Positions 31,626 through 40,455 of a DNA stretch of 41,074 nt are shown here, in pieces. Position numbers and translations under genes: made by a program. The DNA comes from an uncultured Lachnospiraceae bacterium (GTDB lineage: Bacteria > Bacillota > Clostridia > Lachnospirales > Lachnospiraceae), in assembly GCA_947168905.1 (NCBI GenBank), contig CAMVNR010000012.1, positions 1-41,074 on the forward strand, written 5' to 3'. Within the stretch, counting starts at the first letter, position 1, and each line of letters begins with the position of its first letter. Below the pieces are notes generated by a model. That model ran no database searches, had not been told where the DNA came from, and was given only the letters and a program-made list of their open reading frames with translations.

Positions 31626-33058
31626 CCGCTTTATATATTGTCCTCGGAATTCTCGGCCTGATCATCCTTCTGGTTCTCGCTGCTGTTGTGAGGACGCTTC
31701 TTACGCCTGCAAAAAAATCTTCCTGGGTTCCGGAAAAGGACCCGGAAAGAGAAATGGAATACGCGAAAAAACTTGCTGAAATGATCCGCTTCGAGACCGT
31801 TTCGTATAAGGGCGAAATCCAGCGGGAGAAATTCCTGGAATTCCACAAAATTCTGGAAAAGCTGTTCCCGCTCGTGCATGAACACCTCGAAAAGACGGAG
31901 ATTGACGGAAGCCTTCTTTTTCGCTGGAAGGGAAAGCATTCCGACAGGCCCGTCGTGCTCATGGGTCATCAGGACGTGGTGCCCGCGGAGGGCGTCTGGG
32001 AGCATGAACCTTTTTCAGGAGATATCGAAGACGGAAAGATCTGGGGCAGGGGCTCTGCGGATACCAAGTGCTCCGTCATGGCTTTCTTTCAGGCCGTTGA
32101 AGAGCTCTTGAAGGAAGGTTATACGCCCGAACAGGACGTCTACCTTTCCTCTTCGAATACCGAGGAAGTCGGCGGCGAAGGCTGCCCGAAGACCGTCGCG
32201 GAGCTTGAAAGGCGCGGCGTGAGGCCCTTCCTTGTAAACGACGAGGGAGGTTCGGTCGTCACGGAGCCGATGAAGGGGCTGAAAGGCAATTTCGCCATGG
32301 TCGGCGTCCTTGAAAAGGGGCAGGGGAACCTTCGCGTCATCGCGAAGTCAAACGGCGGCCATTCGAGCTATCCGCCGAAAAATTCCCCGATCGTCCGGCT
32401 TTCGAAATTCATTACCGATCTTTCAAAGCACAGCCCGATGAAGCTTCGGATGAATCATGAGGCGAAAGAGATGTTTGCCAATATGGCGCCGTACGGTCCT
32501 TTCTGGATGCGGCTCCTTTTCGGAAATCTCTGGCTCTTCAAGCCGCTTCTTACCGCGCTGATGCCGTCGATTTCCGCGCAGGCCGCGGCGCTTCTTCGTA
32601 CGACCGTCGCGCCGACGATGCAGAGCGGCTCGGACGGCTGCAACGTGCTTCCGCAGGAGGCCTCCGTCACGCTGAACCTGCGCTACATCCCGCACCAGAA
32701 CATGCAGGAAAGCAATGAAGCAGTCAGAAAGCTCGCGAAAAAATATGATCTTGACGTCGAGACAATCGACGCTTATCCGGCCTGCGAGCCCGTCGACACC
32801 GAAAGCGAAGCCTTCGGTCTTGTAAGGGATGTGATCTCGGAAGTCTATCCCGGCCTTCCGCTGATTCCCTACGTTATGACCGGCGGGACGGACGCGCGCC
32901 ATTACCAGAAGATCTGCAATGCCTGCGTGCGTTTCTCACCGGTCGTTTACGGCCCGGACCAGATGAAGGGCATGCACGGACTGAACGAATATCTTGACAC
33001 CGCAAGCCTTCCTGTCGCTGTGGACTACTATAAAACGCTCATACGCAGAATGAAATAG
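31622..33058 (+). CDS. Membrane-anchored M20 metallopeptidase, PM20D1-like
   Basis: This 478-residue protein has an N-terminal membrane segment (about residues 4-25) and an M20 peptidase domain. Metal and catalytic motifs are MGHQDVVPAEG (His-x-Asp), GRGSADTKCSVMA (bridging Asp), NTEEVGGEG (Glu-Glu) and a late MHGLNEY histidine. Details beyond the core resemble PM20D1 and carboxypeptidase S: FAMVGVLEKGQGNL, NLWLFKPLL, ALLRTTVAPTM and GGTDARHYQ. PM20D1 hydrolyses and forms N-acyl amino acids; related enzymes cleave dipeptides. The orientation of the catalytic domain relative to the membrane is not certain. Confidence 0.87.
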   Translation: MTALYIVLGILGLIILLVLAAVVRTLLTPAKKSSWVPEKDPEREMEYAKKLAEMIRFETVSYKGEIQREKFLEFHKILEKLFPLVHEHLEKTEIDGSLLFRWKGKHSDRPVVLMGHQDVVPAEGVWEHEPFSGDIEDGKIWGRGSADTKCSVMAFFQAVEELLKEGYTPEQDVYLSSSNTEEVGGEGCPKTVAELERRGVRPFLVNDEGGSVVTEPMKGLKGNFAMVGVLEKGQGNLRVIAKSNGGHSSYPPKNSPIVRLSKFITDLSKHSPMKLRMNHEAKEMFANMAPYGPFWMRLLFGNLWLFKPLLTALMPSISAQAAALLRTTVAPTMQSGSDGCNVLPQEASVTLNLRYIPHQNMQESNEAVRKLAKKYDLDVETIDAYPACEPVDTESEAFGLVRDVISEVYPGLPLIPYVMTGGTDARHYQKICNACVRFSPVVYGPDQMKGMHGLNEYLDTASLPVAVDYYKTLIRRMK

Positions 33059-33246
33059 CAGCATTCACATTTTTTTCAGCGGTTGAAATTGTGAAACCTT
33101 TCCTGTCGATTTGACGGAGAAATAATAAAAATACGTAAAAGTGGAGCCTGAAATGTCCGGACACGAAATAGGGAAAGAGGGGTCGTCCGGCCCGGGTGTT
33201 GTTTTCACGCACAGGACGGTTCCGTCCGGTTCAGAAAGGAGAAACG
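33059..33246 (+). other. Intergenic region upstream of the lipoprotein cluster
   Basis: This 188-base gap has TTGACG at 33111-33116 but no convincing -10 element at the right distance. It has the inverted pair CCGGAC (33157-33162) / GTCCGG (33185-33190) and the small hairpin GGACG-GTTC-CGTCC (33214-33227) just before the ribosome site. The last 37 bases (33210-33246) recur exactly before the third lipoprotein gene. Confidence 0.6.
33210..33246 (+). repeat. Duplicated 5' leader, copy 1
   Basis: The 37 bases ending at the start codon of the first lipoprotein gene are identical to 36399-36435. They include a 5-bp hairpin with a GTTC loop and the AGAAAGGAG ribosome site. Confidence 0.9.
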
Positions 33247-34761
33247 ATGAAAAGCTTTGCCGCGCTTTCAATATGTATACTGGTTCTGCTTTCGGGACTT
33301 TGTGCCTGCCAGAAAAACGGCGGGGAGGATCTCGCGTTCATTGAGGAAACCGAATCTGAAAATTCACAGGAGGACGGATCCTCCGGCAAAACCGAAGCCG
33401 AAAAGCCGGTCTCTTTTTCAAAAGACTGGAATCAGGGCAATTCGTATAATTTCTGGGCAGGACCGGGCATGGCCTATTACGCGGCAAATAACGGGAACAT
33501 AATCACACTGTACGCGGCGGATCCCCTGTCTATGACCTATCGGCCGCTCTGCCGCAAGGAAGGCTGCCTGCATAAAGATGAGGGCTGTTTTGCGGCGCTT
33601 TTTAAATTAGAATGGAACAGCGTGCGGAATTCCGGTACTGTGCAGCCATATGATGACGGACTCTACGAACAACTTGTCCGTGAAACCGATGATGACAGTG
33701 CCGTGCTGGAGTTTTACAGAATCGACCCGGACGGAAGAAAACCGAAGCAGAAGGTCTGGGATATCCCTTTAGACGATCTTTACTTTGCGGCAGAAAATTA
33801 TCAGGTTTACCCGAACGCGGTCCTTCACCGCGGAAACTGCATTATCGAATCGACAAAGCGTGAGGAAGATGATCCTGCCGATCTTCAGGAGGAGTTCGGC
33901 GAGGAAAACGGGGACGGACAGGGCTACAACCCCGCGAATCCTTACAATGAAACGGCAGCGATGCGCAGCAATGAAACCATTTACATCAGTGTATACGATC
34001 TTGAAAAAAAGACAATGCAGAAGATCCTTGAAAAAACATACGAGAGTGTTTCCTGGACAGCCGCGACTTTGATTCCTTTAGGAGATGATCTGTATATTAT
34101 TACCCGTCCGACCTGTTATCGCCCTGCTGCGATTACTTCAGAAGACGGTCACAAGGACTATGATCTCATGGCAGAATCACCTGTCTGGGATATCTACCGC
34201 TGGCACTTCGGATCGGAAGCTCCGGCGGAAAGGATCTACAGCGGTGAACTATGCAAAGACTGCGGCGGAATGTGGCTTCAGGAAGGACAGCTGATGTATC
34301 TTGATCTCAGGGGAAGGACTTACGCAGGCGGGTCACGGGGAGCGTATGTTCTCTGCAGTCTGGATCTTGGCTCCGGCAAAAACTCGGATATCGCTGTCCT
34401 CTATGAGGAGAACGAAACGAGGAACGGTCAGGCTGGCGCATGCTTTATGAACGGAATGCTGATCGGAACAAAATTTGACAAAGACCGGGCTGAAATCAAT
34501 TATTCGGAAAATGTGCCGGAAACCATTTCGGTTTTCAACCTGAACGGAGAGAAAGAACTGGATCTGCCGTTCAGTGAGGAGCTTCCTCCGATTTATCCCG
34601 GGTTTTACGGCGGCGCCGGTATTACGGGGACGGACGGGCAGGTCCTTTACTGCAACAGTTCCAATTCGGAACAGATCCTGTTCTATATGATCCCCTTAAA
34701 CGGCGGACCGGTTCAGTATTTTACCCCCGAAAAGGAGAACAGCCCGTCAACCTCGACTTAA
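33247..34761 (+). CDS. Lipoprotein with C-x4-C-x-H-x4-C motif, one-domain paralogue A
   Basis: This 504-residue protein has a lipoprotein signal peptide with lipobox LCAC (lipidated Cys21). A Ser/Glu-rich linker (about 30-58) follows, then a large domain of repeated short beta-strand-like blocks such as IYISVYDLEKKT and LYIITRPTCYRP, suggesting a beta-propeller (inference). The motif C102-x4-C-x-H-x4-C114 (CRKEGCLH then DEGC) recurs in the next two genes. The start is ATG 33247 after AGAAAGGAG. Long stretches are identical to the gene at 36436, but this copy ends after one domain. The function is unknown; the protein should be anchored outside the cytoplasmic membrane. Confidence 0.85.
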   Translation: MKSFAALSICILVLLSGLCACQKNGGEDLAFIEETESENSQEDGSSGKTEAEKPVSFSKDWNQGNSYNFWAGPGMAYYAANNGNIITLYAADPLSMTYRPLCRKEGCLHKDEGCFAALFKLEWNSVRNSGTVQPYDDGLYEQLVRETDDDSAVLEFYRIDPDGRKPKQKVWDIPLDDLYFAAENYQVYPNAVLHRGNCIIESTKREEDDPADLQEEFGEENGDGQGYNPANPYNETAAMRSNETIYISVYDLEKKTMQKILEKTYESVSWTAATLIPLGDDLYIITRPTCYRPAAITSEDGHKDYDLMAESPVWDIYRWHFGSEAPAERIYSGELCKDCGGMWLQEGQLMYLDLRGRTYAGGSRGAYVLCSLDLGSGKNSDIAVLYEENETRNGQAGACFMNGMLIGTKFDKDRAEINYSENVPETISVFNLNGEKELDLPFSEELPPIYPGFYGGAGITGTDGQVLYCNSSNSEQILFYMIPLNGGPVQYFTPEKENSPSTST

Positions 34762-34809
34762 AAACGGACCAGATGAAGAAGGCAAATGAAAAAGACGAGG
34801 AAAAAGACA

Positions 34810-36330
34810 ATGAAAAGAACATTAAAACCGCCCTTTACCCCTGATGCTGTGAAAAGAAAGCCGGTGCTTCTTTCGGCGCTGATCTGTATCCTCCTGGCTG
34901 CGCTTAGCTGCAGCGGGCGCGGGGAAGAGACCCTGTCCTTCCTTGACGAGACGGTTTACGAATCCGGGCAGGAGACCGTTCCTTACGAAAAAGCGGGGGA
35001 AAAAGAAGCCGGCAGTCGGGAAGACAGTGCTTCAGATACAAAGGAAGCGCGAAAGAAGCGGGAGATCCGCAGCCCCGCAGCTCTTGTCAGTGACCCGCTG
35101 CCAATGAGCATGTGCATGACGGCGAACTGGTATGCAGCGGATCGGTGCTTCCTGGCGGAAGACGCCGCGGTCTATTATGTCTCCGGAATGGAAGGGACGG
35201 GAAAGCATTTTCTTCACCGGATCGACAGAGATGCGCCGGAGGACGTATATGTCTGCGGAAATCCTGTCTGCGGACACGATACGGAGGAATGCGGCGCATT
35301 TATCGGATACGGAAGCATTCTCGGATACGGTATGGACGACGGCGTATTCTGGTACTGTCTGGATAACGGGCAGTATAGCGACGAAATCCGTGTGAGGGCA
35401 ATAGATACTGTTTCGGAAGAGCCGGTGCGCTGCAGCTTTGTGATCGAGCTTGAGAATATCGGGGACCTTGTAAACCGGATTTACGCCATGGATATGCAGT
35501 GTATTTTCCTGAAAGGGAAGATCGCCGTTGTCCAGAGAACGCTGAAAAGAGAAAAAAACGCGTTTCCGGGAAAACCAAATATTGAGTCAAACTCTGAAAA
35601 CTGCAGGATAGAGCTTTTTTCTCTTCCTGAAAAAGCGGTTTTGCCGGACGACGATACGGAGATTCTCCTGGAATCGGAAGGCATCATCTACGACGACCGA
35701 ATGGAGGACCTGTATCAGTGCGGATATAACGTGCTCCCGGATGAGGGCGGCAGTCTGTATATCCTGAAATCTTCCGAGAACCCGGAAAATCCCGGTGATC
35801 CTTTTGAAAAATGGAAAATCGAATACAGATACGCCCTGTACCGGTTTGACAGGGATAAGCGGCAGCCGGAAACCGTACTGGAATCGGAAGAAACCGCGGC
35901 CGGGGCTTTCCTGCCGTATGGGAACGGCATACGCCTGCTGCTCCATGACGGCGGTGAAGCGACACGGCTTGTCAGTATGTCCTTCGGCGGCGGCACGGCG
36001 GAGGATATAGCCTCTTTTGACAGGACACAAGATGTACTTCTCCGTCTGGCCGGCGATTTTGCCGTCGGATGCGATCAGGAAGTCTACACCGTCGGAAAAG
36101 TGCTGAAATACACGGTTTTCGACCTGTCGGGGAAAGAAATTGCCGTACTCGAACCGCTACTTAAAGACCCGCGTTACGAGAATCCGGATAAAGCGCCTGT
36201 GGTAAGAACCAGGCTGCAGCATGCCTGTGAAGAGGGGCTGTACCTTTCGTGGGACAACGGTATGATCCTTGTCCCGTACACGGATGAACCACCGGTTTTC
36301 TTCGGATATGAAAATTCCGGAGAAAAATGA
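34810..36330 (+). CDS. Lipoprotein with C-x4-C-x-H-x4-C motif, paralogue B
   Basis: This protein of about 506 residues has a basic N-terminus, a hydrophobic core and ALSC at 31-34, a weak lipobox (Cys34). The following TLSFLDETVYESGQE parallels DLAFIEETESENSQE of paralogue A, and the motif C149-x4-C-x-H-x4-C161 (CGNPVCGH then TEEC) is exact. The rest shares the beta-rich layout and a late VFDLSGKEI block like VFNLNGEKE in A, but overall similarity is low. ATG 34810 (GAGG nine bases upstream) is preferred to the ATG at 34786, whose ribosome site is only three bases away. The function is unknown. Confidence 0.78.
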   Translation: MKRTLKPPFTPDAVKRKPVLLSALICILLAALSCSGRGEETLSFLDETVYESGQETVPYEKAGEKEAGSREDSASDTKEARKKREIRSPAALVSDPLPMSMCMTANWYAADRCFLAEDAAVYYVSGMEGTGKHFLHRIDRDAPEDVYVCGNPVCGHDTEECGAFIGYGSILGYGMDDGVFWYCLDNGQYSDEIRVRAIDTVSEEPVRCSFVIELENIGDLVNRIYAMDMQCIFLKGKIAVVQRTLKREKNAFPGKPNIESNSENCRIELFSLPEKAVLPDDDTEILLESEGIIYDDRMEDLYQCGYNVLPDEGGSLYILKSSENPENPGDPFEKWKIEYRYALYRFDRDKRQPETVLESEETAAGAFLPYGNGIRLLLHDGGEATRLVSMSFGGGTAEDIASFDRTQDVLLRLAGDFAVGCDQEVYTVGKVLKYTVFDLSGKEIAVLEPLLKDPRYENPDKAPVVRTRLQHACEEGLYLSWDNGMILVPYTDEPPVFFGYENSGEK

Positions 36331-36398
36331 AACTTCTTTCTTCATTTGACGGTATATCTGACAAAAGGCTCCGTCCGGCGTGGCATGCCGTTTTCGCA

Positions 36399-36435
36399 CA
36401 CAGGACGGTTCCGTCCGGTTCAGAAAGGAGAAACG
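36399..36435 (+). repeat. Duplicated 5' leader, copy 2
   Basis: This stretch is identical to 33210-33246, with the GGACG-GTTC-CGTCC hairpin at 36403-36416 and the same ribosome site. The offset (3189 bases) is the same as for the first identical block within the coding regions. Confidence 0.9.
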
Positions 36436-39312
36436 ATGAAAAGGTTTGCTGTGTTTTCAATATGTATGCTGATTCTGCTTTCGGGTCTTTGTGCCTGCCA
36501 GAAAGACGGCGGGGAGGATCTCGCGTTTGTTGAGAAAACAGAATCCGGGAATTCACAGGAGGACGGATCCTCCGGCAAAACCGAAGCCGAAAAGCCGGTC
36601 TCTTTTTCAAAAGACTGGAATCAGGGCAATTCGTATAATTTCTGGGCAGGACCGGGCATGGCCTATTACGCGGCAAATAACGGGAACATAATCACACTGT
36701 ACGCGGCGGATCCCCTGTCTATGACCTATCGGCCGCTCTGCCGCAAGGAAGGCTGCCTGCATAATGATGAGGGCTGCTTTGCGACACTTTTTAAAGAAGA
36801 AAACGGCCTGCATAATACCGGGAAAGTGCAGCCGTATGATGACGGACTCTATGAACAACTTGTCCGTGAAACCGATGATGACAGTGCCGTGCTGGAGTAT
36901 TACAGAATCGACCCGGACGGAAAAAAGCCGAAGCAGAAGGTCTGGGATATCCCTTTAGACGATCTTTACTTTGCAGCAGAAAATTATCATGTTTACCCGA
37001 CCGCACTCCTTCACCGCGGAAACTGCATTATCGAATCGACAAAGCACGAGGAAGGCGATCCGGCCGATCTTCAGGAAGAGCTCGGCGAGGAAAACGGGGA
37101 CGGGCAGGGCTACACCCCCGCGAATCCTTACAATCAAATAGCAGCGACGCGCAGCAATGAAACCATTTATGTCTCTGTATATGATCTTGAAAAAAAGACA
37201 ATGCAGAAGGTTCTTGAAAAAACGTATGAGAGTATTTCCTGGACAGCCGCGACTTTGATTCCTTTAGGAGATGATCTGTATATTATTACCCGTCCGACCT
37301 GTTATCGCCCTGCTGCGATTACTTCAGAAGACGGTCACAAGGACTATGATCTCATGGCAGAATCACCTGTCTGGGATATCTACCGCTGGCACTTCGGATC
37401 GGAAGCTCCGGCGGAAAGGATCTACAGCGGTGAACTCTGCACAGACTGCGGCGGAATGTGGCTTCAGGAAGGCCAGCTGATGTATCTTGATCTCAGGGGC
37501 AGGACTTACGAAGGCGGGTCACGGGGAGCGTTTGTTCTCTGCAGTCTGGATCTTAGCTCCGGTAAAAACTCGGATATCGCTGTCCTCTATGAGGAGAGCG
37601 AAACGAGGAACGGTCAGGCAGACGCATACTTTATGAACGGAATGGTCATCGGAAGGAAATTTGACAAAGACCGGACGGAAATCAATTATTCGGAAAATGT
37701 GCCGGAAACCATTTCGGTTTTCAACCTGAACGGAGAGAAAGAACTGGATCTGCCGTTCAGTGAGGAGCTTCCTCCGATTTATCCCGGTTTTTACGGCGGC
37801 GCCGGTATTACGGGGACGGACGGGCAGGTTCTTTACTGCAGCAGTTCCAATTCGGAACAGATCCTGTTCTATATGATTCCTTTAAACGGCGATCCGGTTC
37901 AGTATTTTACACCAGCTGATGACACCGGCCTGGATACAGTCTCTTTGCCGGAATCCGCGGAAGCTGAAGGAACAGAGCCCAGGGTCTATGACGACGAAGA
38001 GTTTCCGGAAATGGACCCGACGACGTACGGATTTCAGACCGCATTCGCACAGGATGATGACTGCATCTATTTTCCGTATGCTTTCGGGGCCTACGGAAAT
38101 GAATATATTCTCTGCAAGGCCGAGAAACAGACCGGCAAAAGGAAGGTACTCTGCAATATTCCCGATTGCCCTCACAATTCATCGGCCTGTGAAGCCTACG
38201 CGGGATCTTATTTTTATCCGCATGCAATGACGGTAACCAACCGGAGGCTCTATGCGGCGCTTGATACCATGGACGCCATGGGCAGCGGCATCGCGATCCG
38301 GGCCTACGATCTTGATACGGAAGAATGGTCGGAAATCGCCTCTTTGAATCTGCAGGATGCCGGAATCCGGAAAAACGGCTATTCGATGCAGAACTGGTTC
38401 GCGTTTTTCCACAGGGACTGCTTTTATTACTATGTTGTCCGCTCGAAACAGAGCGGCGGCTTCCCGGATATGAAGACGTCGGAGCTTACGGCGCTGATCT
38501 ACGAACTTCCGCTTAAGGATCCTTCCCGGGGGCGGCTGATCCTGAACGAGGAATACCCGGCCGACGATTTCAACAATGTCTTTTTAAGAGCTGTGGGATC
38601 GGGAGACCGGATTCTGTATACGGCTTATGCGACACGGAACAGGTATGAATCCTCCGAGACCGAATCCGGCGAAACAGAGTATTTGTCTTATCTCGAGAAT
38701 TCCCTCTTAGAGATCGGGGCATGCGATCTCTCTTCCGGGAACCATGAAGTCCTTTATGAAGTGAAGGAGGCAAGAAGCGCGGACAGCCTGTATCCGGACG
38801 GCGATACCCTGTACTATACGGCGTGGATCCCCAAAAACGCGCCCGGAGAGCCTCAGGGCGGAAACGATCTCAGTCTTTTCCGTCTCGACCTGAAAACCGG
38901 GACAGACGAATGCATTGCCGAAAAAATAGAGGAGCCGCCCGAATCCTTTATCCTGCCTTCCGAAGACAAATCGTCAGATTCTGAGCAGGAAATATTCTTG
39001 TCGGTGTATTTTTGCAGGGACGGCTATACGGTCATCCGCCAGCCAACTGCAGTCGGTGAAACAAACATCGACCGGCTGTACTGCGCATTCTATAACTTTA
39101 ACGGGGAAAAGATCCGTGAATTTGATTACGCGCTTCCGGACAGTCTGAAAGCGGACCGTGAGAAATACGGGGGTTATCCGGTAGCCCGGTACCTCGGCGC
39201 GGATCTCTGGAATCTGTACTTCTGCGACACCTATGCAAACGAGACGGAAAGCCTGTGCATCGTCTATGCCATTCCGGTTGCGGGCGACGCGCCGGTTGTA
39301 TTCAGCGAGTAA
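36436..39312 (+). CDS. Two-domain lipoprotein with two C-x4-C-x-H-x4-C motifs, paralogue A'
   Basis: This 958-residue protein has a signal peptide with lipobox LCAC (Cys21) and a first domain (about 30-490) nearly identical in parts to the gene at 33247, with motif C102 to C114. After a linker rich in Glu, Ser and Asp (about 495-525) comes a second domain with its own motif C573-x4-C-x-H-x4-C585 (CNIPDCPH then SSAC). It has the same beta-rich layout, with a YNFNGEKIREF block matching the NLNGEKE block of domain 1. The second domain is an ancient, diverged repeat of the first. Function is unknown; extracytoplasmic and membrane-attached. No terminator separates it from the adaptor genes. Confidence 0.85.
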   Translation: MKRFAVFSICMLILLSGLCACQKDGGEDLAFVEKTESGNSQEDGSSGKTEAEKPVSFSKDWNQGNSYNFWAGPGMAYYAANNGNIITLYAADPLSMTYRPLCRKEGCLHNDEGCFATLFKEENGLHNTGKVQPYDDGLYEQLVRETDDDSAVLEYYRIDPDGKKPKQKVWDIPLDDLYFAAENYHVYPTALLHRGNCIIESTKHEEGDPADLQEELGEENGDGQGYTPANPYNQIAATRSNETIYVSVYDLEKKTMQKVLEKTYESISWTAATLIPLGDDLYIITRPTCYRPAAITSEDGHKDYDLMAESPVWDIYRWHFGSEAPAERIYSGELCTDCGGMWLQEGQLMYLDLRGRTYEGGSRGAFVLCSLDLSSGKNSDIAVLYEESETRNGQADAYFMNGMVIGRKFDKDRTEINYSENVPETISVFNLNGEKELDLPFSEELPPIYPGFYGGAGITGTDGQVLYCSSSNSEQILFYMIPLNGDPVQYFTPADDTGLDTVSLPESAEAEGTEPRVYDDEEFPEMDPTTYGFQTAFAQDDDCIYFPYAFGAYGNEYILCKAEKQTGKRKVLCNIPDCPHNSSACEAYAGSYFYPHAMTVTNRRLYAALDTMDAMGSGIAIRAYDLDTEEWSEIASLNLQDAGIRKNGYSMQNWFAFFHRDCFYYYVVRSKQSGGFPDMKTSELTALIYELPLKDPSRGRLILNEEYPADDFNNVFLRAVGSGDRILYTAYATRNRYESSETESGETEYLSYLENSLLEIGACDLSSGNHEVLYEVKEARSADSLYPDGDTLYYTAWIPKNAPGEPQGGNDLSLFRLDLKTGTDECIAEKIEEPPESFILPSEDKSSDSEQEIFLSVYFCRDGYTVIRQPTAVGETNIDRLYCAFYNFNGEKIREFDYALPDSLKADREKYGGYPVARYLGADLWNLYFCDTYANETESLCIVYAIPVAGDAPVVFSE

Positions 39313-39332
39313 ACGGTGAGAAAACTTGAGTT

Positions 39333-40455
39333 ATGGATAACAGGTATTTAAAGCGAAAAGGGAATCAGCGGGGGCGCGGAAGGATTTTGGTCCTTCCGGC
39401 GCTCCTTCTTCTCTTTTTCCGGCTGCGCGCTGCCAACGGAGGAAATCCGCTCGGTGCATCCCGTGCGCGAGGACGATTCCGTCTCCGTACCGACGGCGGT
39501 CTGCAGCGTTCATGACGTCGTATCTGTGGCGAGCCTTTCTGTTGCAGGCCTTCCTGTGAGGGAAGAGCAGCTTGCCTTCGGCGTCACGGGAAGAGACAGC
39601 TTTACGGTACGCAGCGTCCATGTCTCTTCCGGGCAGAAAGTAACGGAGGGGCAGCTCCTTGCGGAGCTTGACTGCGACGAACTGGATGAAAAGATCGCTT
39701 CTGAGGAGGAAAAGCTGAAGGAATTTACCGATGCGCTCGCGCTCTTCGACGCTAAATCCGAGATTGCTGTGCGGCGTGCGAGGATCATGAATGCAGGACT
39801 TCCCTGGGCGGAGCGTGTCGAAGCCGAGGCAAAAGCCGCAGAAGACCGGGAGGCGCAGCGCGCGCTCCTCACAGATGGTATTGAATTCTCCGAACTTCGC
39901 CTCGACCGGCTCCTGAAGGAAAAGGAACGCTATGTGATCACCGCGCCTTTTGACGGTACCGTGATCAGCATGACCGTTCCGGAAGAAGGCGAAGAATACA
40001 AGGCCGGGCGGAACGTAATCCGCATCGGAGATCTTTCTTTTCCAGCTTTTTACGGAACCGCCGAAAACCCGGAGATTTTCCGGGAGGACCTTCAGTACAG
40101 CATCACGCTGGATTCCGGAGAGACACAGGTGCAGCCGATATCTGCAAAGGAGCTCGGAAAGCCTGAAAAGACCGAGGATGGGAAAGAGTGGTATGTCTAT
40201 TTCCTTCTGACCGATAAGACGGCTGAATTCTCCTACAGCAGGAACTATTCCGTGAACTACGAATCCGCCAATCATCCGCAGGTTCTGACGGTTCCGACGA
40301 AGGCTGTGTATCACGCAAACGACACGGATTATGTCTATTTGCCGGACGAGAACGGCTCCCGGCAATTAAGAACCGTTGAAACCGGCGCCTATAACGCCGA
40401 GTATACGGAAATCATTTCCGGTCTTTCGGAAGGGGAGGTGATCTTCTGTGAATAG
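39333..40455 (+). CDS. HlyD-like efflux adaptor lipoprotein with an apparent one-base frameshift
   Basis: From ATG 39333 one frame gives a basic start and hydrophobic core (RILVLPALLLLF), then runs on as arginine-rich nonsense to a stop at 39515. The frame one base on carries FSGCALPTEEIRSVHPVRE, a lipobox and linker, and continues as a membrane-fusion (adaptor) protein to 40455. That body has SVHVSSGQKVTEGQLLAELD (half-lipoyl), a helical hairpin, ERYVITAPFDGTVISM (second half) and a beta-barrel. Removing one T of the T5 run at 39414-39418 joins the parts as LLLLFSGC. Without it the first usable start is a poor GTG or ATG inside the body and the anchor is lost. This is a real frameshift, a slippage site or a sequence error. 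Confidence 0.75.

Noticed and set aside
34741-34840. Open frame across the junction after paralogue A reading NLDLKTDQMKKANEKDEE
   Set aside because: Lysine/glutamate-rich and without a homologous match in A' or B; it overlaps the ribosome sites and start of B, so it is probably a frame shadow.
39331-40365. Antisense open frame of 344 codons opposite the first adaptor
   Set aside because: No family pattern, no ribosome site, and the plus strand reads as a clear adaptor; it is kept open by codon composition.
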